Positions 23,990 to 34,017 of a stretch of DNA of 64,000 bases are shown piece after piece (position 1 is the stretch's first letter; every line of letters starts with the position of its first letter). The stretch comes from Microstegium vimineum (taxonomy: Eukaryota > Streptophyta > Magnoliopsida > Poales > Poaceae): assembly GCA_022036555.1 (NCBI GenBank), contig CM039129.1, positions 28,012,553 through 28,076,552 on the forward strand. The letters are read 5' to 3'. Under the pieces are notes generated by a model. That model was not told where the DNA came from, searched no databases, and saw nothing but the letters and a program-made list of their open reading frames with translations. Made by a program: the position numbers and the translations under genes.

Positions 23990-26588
23990 ATAAAGCCGGA
24001 GGGAGGCATTGGGTACTTGATAGTGGGTGCACTCAACATATGACCGGAGATTCAAGAATGTTCAACTCTATCAAGCCAAATGATTGCAATGGGATTGAAT
24101 CTATCACATTTGGTGACAATGGCAAAGGGAAAGTCAAAGGGCTTGGTAAGATTGCTATATCAAATGACATGAGCATATCCAATGTGTTGCTAGTAGAGAG
24201 CCTGAACTTCAACTTGCTATCCGTAGCTCTACTTTGTTATCTAGGCTTTAAATGAATCTTTGGAGTTGATGATGTAGAGATCATAAGTGTAGATGACTCT
24301 AACTTGATATTCAAAGGATTTAGATATGAGAATCTATACTTAGTTGATTTCAATGCCAAAGAAACTCAATTGTCAACTTGATTGCTATCCAAATCTAGCA
24401 TGGGTTGGTTATGGCATAGAAGGCTTGGTCATGTTGGAATGAGGCAATTGAACAAACTAGTCAAGCATGATCTAGTTAGAGGCTTGAAAGATGTGGTCTT
24501 TGAGAAAGATAAGCTATGTAGCTCTTGTCAAGCCAGCAAATAAGTTGGAAATACTCACCCTTGTAAGAGCATGATGAGTACTTGCAAACCATTTGAGCTC
24601 TTGCACATGGACTTGTTTGGACCAACCGCCTACACTAGCATTGGTGGAAACAAATATGGTTTTGTGATAGTTGATGATTTCACTAGATATACATGGGTAT
24701 TCTTCTTGAGTGACAAGAGTGAAACATTTGATACATTCAAGGTCTTTGTCAAGAGATGCCAAAATGAATTTGAAACAACTATCAAAAGAGTAAGAAGTGA
24801 TAATGGTAGTGAGTTAAAGAATACAAGAGTTGATGAGCTTTGTGATGAATATGGAATCAAACATCAATTCTCGGCCAAGTACACACCTCCATCAAATGGG
24901 CTTGTTGAGAGGAAGAATAGAACACTCATTGATATGGCAAGGCTTATGCTTAGTGAATACAATGTGAGTGATTCTTTTTGGGCCGAAGCTATCAACACGG
25001 CTTGCTATTATAGCAACTGACTCTATTGCCACAAGATGCTTGAGAATACACCTTATGAGCTATTGAATGGAAGAAAGCCAAATATTGCATACTTTAGAGT
25101 ATTTGTATGCAAGTGTTATATCTTGAAGAAAGGTGCAAGATTGAGCAAATTTGAGAAGAAATATGATGAAGGCTTCCTACTTGGATACTCAACTACAAGC
25201 AAAACTTATAGAGTATGGAATCTTACTCATGGCATAGTTGAGGAAGTGCATGATGTGGAGTTTGATGAAACAAATGGATCTCAAGATAAGAATGCCAACC
25301 ATGATGATGTGAGAGGTGAACCATTGGCCAATGCAATGAAGAATATGGATATTGGGGACATTCAGCTAAAGCAAGTGGATGATGAGCAAGATATTGAAGA
25401 TCAAGTGAATCCTCCATCCAATGTGCAACTCAATGAAAATCAAGCTAGTTCATCCTCTCCAACTCAAGATCAAGAAGCTAGTTCATCCACTCAACCCAAT
25501 GATCAACCAAGTACAAGCCATCAACTTCCAACACTCCAACCTACATTTGTTGCAAGGGATCATCCTTTGGATCATATTATTGGAGATATCACTAGTGGTG
25601 TACAAACAAGATCAAGATTGGCTTCTTTTTGTGAGCACTATTATTTTGTATCATCTATCGAACCAACCAAGATTTTTGTGAAGAGTTTGGAAATATGATG
25701 GCAAATGAATTTGAGATGTCTATGCTTGGAGAGCTTAGTTACTTCCTTGGTCTTCAAGTTAAACAATTGAAGAATGGGACTTTTGTTAGTCAAGGCAAGT
25801 ACATCAAGGACATGCTCAACAAGTTCAATCTAGATGAAGCAAAGTCTATTAGTACACCCATGGGAACAAATGGAAATTTGGATGGTGATGTTAGTGGAAA
25901 CATGGTAGATCAAAAGGTATATAGATCAATGATTGGTAGCTTGCTCTATGTGACCGCATCAACACCGGATGCCATGTTTAGTGTATGCATGTGTGCAAGG
26001 TTTCAAGCATCTCCTAGAGAGAGTCATTTTAAAGCCACAAAGAGGATATTGAGATATTTGAAGCATACACCTAATGTTGGGTTGTGGTATCCTAAAGGAT
26101 CAAACTTTGAGTTACTTGGATACTCCGACTCGGACTATGCGGGTTGCAAGATAGAAAGGAAAAGCACATAGGGCACTTGTCAATTACTTGGAAGATCACT
26201 AGTCTCATGGTCATCAAAGAAGCAAAATAGTGTGGCACTCTCTACCGCCGAAGCCGAGTATATTAGTGTGGGGAGTTGTTGTGCACAAATCCTTTGGATG
26301 AGAGCTACTTTGAATGATTTTGGAGTCAAATTCAAGCAAGTGCCTTTGCTATGTGACAATGAAAGTGCAATCAAGCTCACCAACAATCCGGTTCAACACT
26401 CAAGAACAAAGCATATTGATGTCCGCCACCATTTCATTAGAGATCATCAATTGAAAGGGGACATTTCTATCACTAGCGTTGGCACCGAAGATCAATTGGC
26501 CGATATCTTTACCAAGCCACTAGATGAGAAAAGGTTTTGCAAGCTAAGGAATGAGTTGAATATACTTGATTTCTCCAACATGAGTTGA
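23990..26588 (+). pseudogene. Element D pol: protease, integrase, RT/RNase H remnant
   Basis: Protease motif VLDSGCTQHMTG lies near 24015. A GAG-pre-integrase HHCC segment (WHRRLGHVG...CSSC) is near 24410-24535. The integrase core has HMDLFGP, SDNGSE and PPSNGLVERKNR for D, D and E (24600-24930). The RT is internally deleted: the frame passes from SSIEPTK at about 25655 to FEMSMLGELSYFLGL at 25710, so the fingers and palm with YVDD are missing. RNase H follows with SDSDYAG, ALSTAEAEY and LCDNESAI, and ends ADIFTKPL...SNMS at 26588. Stops include TAA at 24541, TGA at 25018 and TAG at 26169. Confidence 0.88.
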
Positions 26589-27750
26589 TGCACCCCCACT
26601 TATATGACATTCCTCTACTCCAACAATGTGAGGTAAAAGTTGCTTTAAGAGCATTCATGAATACCTTGTTAGGACTTGTGTAGAGCATATAGAAATAACT
26701 CATGCTTCTAGGCTCATTCATGAAAACTAAATGTCTTTGATGCTTATATGGTACCACTATAGCTTCTATGAGTTGATATGATCTAGTGGTGGCATATGAC
26801 ATGTTGATGTGCTTGCAATCCTAGTATTTGCTCTATGTCTATTAACTCAAAGTGTTTAATTCAACATAGGCAAGATAACCATCTTAGCATGTGTGAAGAA
26901 GCTTGTCTATGGTTTAAACCGAATTAAATATCTTGGGCAAGTAGCTTAGATCAATCCAAAGTTAAAAACAATCTTTCACCCTATCTCACACTAAGGGGGA
27001 GCTATAACTTGAATATCTATAATTGGTCCCACCTTTTTGTGTCAATTGGATGACAAAGGGGGAGAAGTTATAAAAGATATTATTATGGGGGAGAAAAGAT
27101 CAAGGGGGAGAATTTGAAAAGATATAACATGGGAGAAAAATGAAAACTCAATTTTGAAAAGTGAACATACCAATAGGGGGAGCAAGCTCATGAACACCAT
27201 TGTTGCATTTGAATGTTTGCATCCTCATATGTATTGTTGTACAAGCACTTCAAATTCAAAATACATGCTTGTGTGGTGCTTGCTAGTGAGACAAATTGAA
27301 TGATGATTGATCAACTAGCATGCATAGGTTGATTAGCTTTGACCCTTGTAGTTTCAAGCTATCTCTAGAAACCTTGCTCTTAATGTTGATTTCACAAGGT
27401 TATCTAGTTGTTGTTTCAAGTGGTGTCTAGCTAATCATGGTGCTAAGGGTGATTCTAAATTCCGCACTCCGATGGTATCACGCTTCAAAGGTCTAACTCT
27501 TACACCTTAGCATCATTTGGTAGCTATTTACTCTCCCACAATGCCTATCTATACATATGTGCAAAACTTGTACCAAACTCATGAAACACATATGTAGGGG
27601 AGCTAATAACTATCAAAAACCGAATTTGTGTAACTTGTCCAAATCTTGAATCATTGATTAAAATGCTTGGACAAGCAACTCAAGTTCAAAATGATTATAT
27701 TTCATATCTTTTATGGAAGGGTTGTCATCAATTACCAAAAAGGGGGAGAT
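26589..27750 (+). other. Element D 3' non-coding region with polypurine-tract array
   Basis: No gene is seen. AGGGGGAG-type tracts occur near 26993, 27056, 27086, 27102, 27174, 27593 and finally 27737-27750, directly before the 3' LTR. Only the last is positioned to prime plus-strand DNA. Multiple polypurine tracts are a known feature of SIRE-type elements. Confidence 0.75.
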
Positions 27751-29255
27751 TGAGAGTCCCCATGTATTTTGGTTTTGAGTAATTGATGAAACCCACCTAA
27801 GTACTAACTTTGATCTCTAAGTGTGAATCATGAGATAGGTTGGTACATGCCATGTGATGGAGCAAGGTGGATCATGTGTGGATGGCACAAGTTCTAGCAT
27901 GGTGGTGGAAAGGAAAATGGTGTGAAGGCAAAGGTGATTGCTAGGAACTATTTTTGGTTTGGTGATCAAGACATCATAGAGGATGTGATCACATTTAGGA
28001 TAGATAGTCGTACTATCAAGAAGGGAGCTCTTAAGTATGATTGTGGTTATCATGTGCCACTAGGTTCATATGCATTGCATTAAAATCAATTGAACTAGTG
28101 AGAACAATCAACTTAATCCAAGATAATTGTGAACTAAAAGCTAACACACGAGCACAAGTGTTGGGATCACTTAGTGTTGGCTCTTGGAAGCTTGGAAGAA
28201 GTTGGAGAAGTGTTTGGGCAGCTGGAAGCAGTCCGGACGCAGGGTACGGACGCAAGAGTTCTGGCCGACCGGACCATCGGAGATGTGTCCGTAGGCAAAC
28301 CCTTACTGGCTGGCTGGAGGAGCAGTCCGGACATAGAGCTCCGGACACGCGTCTGGAGCCTGGCGCTCTATGTAACTCTCTGTGGAAGAGGGTCCGGATG
28401 CAGTATGATGGTCCGGACCAAGGACCGGACTCACTCAAACTTTTGTGCTTGCTTGAGAAGCTTCCACCAGTCATCCTCTAAACATATTTGGCATATTCTA
28501 GAGAGATAGAGTGAATCCAAGTGCATTGCTTTGTTGATTGCATACTAGTGGCACTTGGTGATCGTCGTCATCGCGGAGGTCTTGTTATTCTTGGAGGTTG
28601 CCACCTCCTAGACGGCTTGGTGCGACGAAGATCGTTGAGCGGAGGAAGGTGATTGTCTCCGGCTCCAATTGGTGGATTGTGAGTGGTTCTTGAACCTACC
28701 CCGCGGGAGATTCGCGAAAGGTATCTCTAGTGGATTCTGCGTAGCTTGGGGATCGCCATCTTGTGTTGGTTGTGCGGCACCCTTGAACAAGTTTGGCTTT
28801 GATTGCCAATTAGCATGTGAACCTCCAAGTGGGTGTATCGCTACAACGAGGACTAGCTTGTTGGCAAACAAGTGAACCTCGGTAAAAAATCATTGTGTCA
28901 ACTTGTCTCTACCGAGGATTCTTCTTGTTATTGAATTGTTATCTATTGGATTATTTCTTGTCGTTGGTATAACCATTCTATCTCTAGCTTTGCATTACAT
29001 TCCTTACATTCTTGCAAAGTAGAGCCTCTAGCTTAGCTTGTGTTGCTTTATAGTATAGCTCTAAGTCTCTAGCTCTTGTGTGTGACATAGATCATCTTGC
29101 TAGTGACTAGAATTGGTAGGTGTCTTGCCTAACCTTAGTGCTAGTGCAAACTTGCTTATAGTCGTGTTTTATTCTAACAAGTTTGCTAAGTGTTGTTGTA
29201 GATTTTTTAATTAGGCTATTCACCCCCCCCCCTCTAGCCATACCTAGACCTGTCA
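27751..29255 (+). repeat. 3' LTR of D, internally deleted
   Basis: 1505 bp. It follows the 5' LTR closely until GACCGGAC near 28431 and then jumps to ACTCACTCAAAC, which in the 5' LTR lies downstream of the TATA box. The 3' LTR therefore lacks the promoter core and about 400 bp of U3. Confidence 0.9.
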
Positions 29256-29443
29256 CCCTCAGCCAACGATCGTTCGCCATCAACCTCTTTGCGGAGAGCT
29301 TCAACTGTGGCCACCATTTTATCAAGCTCCTCTCGAGCAGTCTTTTCACTGTCAGTCGCCTTCTCAAGCGCACCCGCCAGTCTATCCACCGTGCCCTTAA
29401 GTTCTTCATTGGCCCCCAAAAAAGGGCGAAAGCCAACTACCTC

Positions 29444-29942
29444 TGTCGACGAAATATGTGTCGCAGACTACCTAGGGGATACCCCACGGTAGTAGATTGT
29501 TAGGCGGAGGTGTGGCGACGGCGATCAAGCGTAACACAAAGAGCGTAGAGATGGCGATTTAGACAGGTTCGGGTCAGCAAACCGCCGTAATACCCTACGT
29601 CCTGTGTTCTGGTGGCTAGATTAATCTTGTATATCAGGTTACAAGATCTGTAGATGATCTAAGAGAGGTTATCTGAGCTTTTTTGAGGGGTCCTTGCTCG
29701 CCTTATATAGTCGGGGAGCAGGGTTACAATTTCAATATCCTAACAGATTACGATCGGTTCCCTATGGCAAGGGATCCGAGTCTATCTACTATGATCTTCC
29801 TTGGTGAGCAAGTCTTCTTAGGAGTCCTTAGCGAGCACGTCGGGCTGGTCGCGTGCCGCAAGGTCTCGTGGGCTTTGGGCCGTCTCCTGGTCGGCAGGCC
29901 CAAGAAAGTCCCTGGGGATATGCCGAGGTTATATCCCCAATA
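29444..29942 (-). repeat. 3' LTR of element B
   Basis: 499 bp, starting TATTGGGGATATAACC on the minus strand (TG changed to TA) and ending TTCGTCGACA. TATATAA lies at 29709-29703 (minus). Confidence 0.93.
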
Positions 29943-30773
29943 AGTCCCCGAGCACGTTATATTCTTCTAGCGAGTCTGCGACGTCATCCTGAGAGGCGTC
30001 CAGCTGGTTGTCATCATGCGAAGTGGTCGTTGTAGAGCCCCGACCAGCATGGCTGATCGAGATGCTGTTCGGAGAGGTCTGCCAACCAGGTCGATCTGGT
30101 CGAGAACGTCATATCCTGGCGTGCGAGCTGGTCGCCTTGCCTGATGCTGCAGCTGCTTGCTGGGAGAATGTGGCATGTTGAAGAAGAAAAAAGTTTTGAA
30201 AGGTCTTTCCCTGGTGAAGTGTACCCACTTAGGCTCTGCAAAAACCACACATTAAAACAGCAGAGCTTTGCTTATGAACAAGGTCAGTACATTCACCGCA
30301 AGGTGAAGTGTACCCACTTAGTCCCCAAGCATGGTAGCAGGTGAAGTATGCACGTGGTGCCATGCTTTATAAAGTAGTGCACAAAGTAACTAAATAGAGA
30401 TTGGAACATAAATTTGCACAAAACAACTGCGAATACCCGTAGTCCCCGAGCCGGATGGAAGGAGCTCGGAGAGATTCTTGTATCAGGCTTCTTGGTTTTT
30501 ATTCGCAGTCCCCGGGCATCAGTCCCCGGGTGTTGTTCTTCCAGGCGTTTTTTCTCTGGCGTCCTGGTCGCAGTCCCCGAGCGTTGCTCGATGTGGGACT
30601 GGACGAAGTCCCCGAGCCTGGTCGGGGTTGTGCTGACATTGAGGGTAGTAGTCGTTGTTGACGGAGTCCCCGAGCGTGTTTGTACGTGTAGATCTATCGA
30701 TCATGTCGGTCAGGTTGCTGTAGCTATATTTTCTTCCTGAAAAAATAACAAAGATGCGCGTCCAGTCCCCGGG
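29943..30773 (-). repeat. Dispersed CTCGGGGACT array next to the 3' LTR of B
   Basis: AGTCCCCGAG or a close variant occurs at 29943, 30320, 30441, 30507, 30521, 30572, 30607, 30665 and 30764. On the coding strand of B this is CTCGGGGACT. The copy at 29943-29952 touches the 3' LTR, where a polypurine tract should be, so the array looks like multiplied polypurine tracts. Confidence 0.75.
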
Positions 30774-30988
30774 ACTGTAGCTTTGGTAATATTGCACAAA
30801 AAGATTATTAGACGTAAATCATGTAATTGACTGTAGGTGAAAGTTTATGGAAGGGAAGTTGTAAATGGGCCGAAACGACCGATGAAGATAGCGGCCCAAG
30901 TCACGGAGCAGAAAGTGGGCGTGGTGGTTTACTGTTTGGTCTGTGCGGTTTCCCAAAAACCCTGGAATGAGAAGAGTTGTGCCCCTAG

Positions 30989-30994
30989 TATAAA
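30989..30994 (+). promoter_or_regulatory. TATA box of the element B antisense gene
   Basis: CCCCTAGTATAAAGGGGG contains TATAAA at 30989-30994, about 140 bp before the ATG at 31133. A start near 31020 would give a leader of about 110 nt. Its orientation is opposite to the LTR promoter. Confidence 0.68.
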
Positions 30995-31132
30995 GGGGGA
31001 AGGGCGGCGGCGGTTTTCATTAGCGTTGTGGTGAGGAATCCTTCGTCTTCCGCCACGGTTATCTCATTGTATCAGTCGTTTCCTTGTCGATTAACCTGCC
31101 ATCGTAGTTTCTGGCCGCTCTGTCCGCCGAAG

Positions 31133-33234
31133 ATGGCACCGAAGAAGGGTGTGAATAAAAGGTCATCGCCGGCGGTCAGGGGAGTTGCTGTGTCGTTGCC
31201 GCTAGATGCTAGTGTCGAGGATTTGGTGGTGCCGCCTTGGGCGGAGTACTGGACCTGGAGTATGTTGAAGGAAGACGATATCAATGCTCTTGTTTTTGGC
31301 GGTCTTCTTTCGGATAAGGAGGTCGGGGGGTGGCGGCCAGCATTCGGTGAGCCGTATCTGACGCCGGACACTGGTGAGCTTGTGGTGTTCGAACCTTTCT
31401 TTCACTGTGGATTCGGGATTCTGGTTCATCCTTTCCTTCGTGGCCTTTTGCGATACTATGGTATTTCACTCTGCAATCTAAACCCCAACTCGATCGCTCA
31501 CATTGCGACGTTTATTCATATGTGTGAGGCGTTTATTGGGATCTATCCCCACTTTGATTTGTTCCGGTACTTCTTTCGCTTGAAGATAAATGGGAGCAAG
31601 TCAGTTGGTGTTATTAGTTTAGTTTACCTCTAATTCAGGGATGGTATGGCTAGGGAATATATCTCGATGCCGCTGCATTCCAAATTTGCTGGGCACAAGT
31701 CGAGGTGGTTTTATGTCCATAAGGAGGAACCCTTTGCGCCATGTGATCCTTCGCTAGTGTCAACGGTGTTGGAGACCTGGTCGGACCTGCCATCTGGGGC
31801 CAACTTGGATACCGTGAATTTACTTTTGGAGTTGCTCGATCGTCGCACTCCTGATGGGGTGGTGGTAGCTTGTAGTTTTATTGCCAGGCGATGTCAGCCC
31901 TACAAAGATAGGGTGCATCCAGCTTTTGAGTACGCTGGGATTGTTGATGGTACCCGCGAAGCGCCGGAGAATATTGAGAGCACTGTTGGTGAAAAACGTC
32001 TACACTACATCTTTGATCTGTCGAAGCGTTCGCAGCCATCACGTTCGAGGGAGGCTTTCTCTCTGTGTCGTCCTCCTCCTCAGGTTTTGATCCATATCTT
32101 GCTTTGCGTTGTGTCACTGTAGCTAGTGGTGTATTTATGTGCTTCTGTTATGCAGGTTTGTGGTGAAGATCGTGCTCAGTACTTTGCCATCTTGCCGGCC
32201 CCTGGTCTATTGCCAGAGTTTTGTATGCCCTTTGCGGGTTCTGGTCGTTCTGAGGAAGTTGATGATGAGGGGCTTGTCGGCGAGGAGCTTCCCGGCGTTG
32301 GGATGACTGTTGTCGATCCGGAGCCTTTGAGGTCGGAGCCCTAGGCTGCAGATCCCCTGGAACTTGATAGTGGACTTGCTTCTTCAGGGAGTCCTGAAAT
32401 TTCTTCGGGTTTTGCCGCCGAAACTGATGGTGACGATGTGCCACTGGCGTTTACCCATCGTTCGAAGAGGAGGAAGCGGTCTTCTGTTATAATTGAAGAT
32501 GATTTGTGGGAATGTCTCCCCCGCCGGAGGGTATTGTCAGTGATGAAGATTCTGATTCTGGTCGGAGCATCTTAAGTGGTGTGGAGGTGAGTCGTCAGCT
32601 TGTTTTCATCATGGACTGGCCGCACGCTTATGCTTGTTTCATAGGCATTGCTGAGAACTGGTCGGGAACCCAAGCTTCGCGTTGCGTCTTTGGAGAAGTC
32701 TTTGCGGGAATCTCGTGCGCGGACGCGTGAATTGGAGAGGGCTCTGCCGGAGAAGGATCGCGACATCGATCGTCTTTCACAGGTGAAGAAAGGTTGGCTC
32801 GTAGTGGTCTATGGGGTTCCTCTAGTTGTTGCTTTTGTACTTACACCTTTTGTTGCTTGTAGAACTGGCGGATCAAGTTGTTGCCTGGCGTCGTCGGTTT
32901 TGGGATGTGATTGAGGAGGTAGGCCGGTGGTGTCCTGTGTGGACGATGTTGCCTTTACTTCCGCTCCTGCGTTGTATGATATTGTTGGCGAATTTGTGGC
33001 GAAGGTGCAAGACTTCTTTGGTTGCTTCAAAACGTTTGTGACTTTGGCGGCGCAGGAGATGCTTTCCCATGGGTTATCGATGTTGCAGTCGCATTACCCA
33101 CACGTGAAACTTCGAAGGTTGGAGGCTGGTTATGTGGCCGGTATTTCGGACTCTGATATTAGTCGTTTGGAGGAGGAAGCTGACGTGGTAGCTGAGGGTT
33201 TGCTTCATGATATGGAGTTCTTTGCTACTAGATA
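31133..33234 (+). pseudogene. Antisense gene of element B (PF04195-like, spliced)
   Basis: ATG at 31133 (MAPKKGVNKRSSPAV). The N-terminal domain has PPWAEYWTWSMLKEDDI, FEPFFHCGFGILVHPFLRG, LRYYGISLCNLNPNSIAH and MCEAFIGIYPHFDLFRYFF. A 39-bp apparent intron (31600-31638) leads to GMAREYISMPLHSK, WFYVHKEEP and NLLLELLDRRTPDG. GT-AG introns at 32084-32155, about 32588-32644 and 32783-32862 join an acidic middle part, a coiled coil (ASLEKSLRESRARTRELERA), LADQVVAWRRRFWD and a C-terminal domain ending DMEFFATR at 33234. A TAG at 32342 and frameshifts near 32515 and 32915 disable it. It runs tail-to-tail with pol (end 34018). Role unknown. Confidence 0.78.
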
Positions 33235-34017
33235 GCTGTTGTTGTATGTGATGGGGGGTTGGTGTGGATGTGTAAGTGAAATGTGTCAAAGCTTTTGTTT
33301 ATCCGGGTGGTGAGCTTTTATTTTCACTTGTATGTCCCTTCATGCCTGCTGAGTCGTGAGACGTAGCGAATCAAGCGTTCTGCCTTGGGTCTCAAATGGT
33401 CCAGATCGTAGGGCTATCGCCACTTCACGCGTAGGGTACATAAGGACTCCCAAGGAGGCACACTGCTGGCAATCCGCGGCGCAGAGGGCGAACAGCTCAT
33501 GCACGCTTTGAATGATACCAGAGTCAGGGCCCTTTTCCGAGAGTCTCTATCGTGGCGTGACCAGGGCCCATGGAGACCGTTCCTGCAAACGCTGGGCGCA
33601 AAGTCATGCTGCTTGTAGAGTCGTCGACCATTCCGTGGTCGTATACAGATTCTGGGCGCATAACCTCATGGCCTCCGACCCAAATGATACCGCCCGGTTT
33701 ATGGGGAAATATCAGTTGGGAGTTCTGTCACCGTGGTCGTAACGAGTAGGGTAGCTACTTCTATTCATTATGAGCCGTTGGCAGACCAGCTTTGGGGGCT
33801 TTCTGGTTATGGTCAGGCTGTTTGGAGAACGCCATGATGCGTTTGGAGGGGTCGTCGAACACTGTGGGAGTGTTTTTGGGAGGGTCATCGATTGCCATAT
33901 GCGTTTTGTAGTGGTCGTCAGGCGTTGTGGTTGCGAAATAGATGACAAAAAGGGAGAGCGTGTATGGGCGAGATCGTCGATCTTTATTGATATAGGTGGG
34001 AGAAATCATACAAGCAT

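Larger units (their letters stand above)
15208..29255 (+). mobile_element. Copia (SIRE/Maximus-type) retrotransposon D, nested in A
   Basis: LTRs start TGAGAGTCCCCATGT at 15208 and 27751 and end TGTCA at 21855 and 29255. The perfect 5-bp target duplication is CCCTC (15203-15207, 29256-29260). A primer-binding site follows the first LTR and AAAAAGGGGGAGAT precedes the second. Coding order is Gag, PR, INT, RT, RNase H, hence Copia. A 1.1-kb 3' region with repeated AGGGGGAG tracts and long LTRs suits SIRE/Maximus. The first LTR holds the nested elements E and F. Confidence 0.94.
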
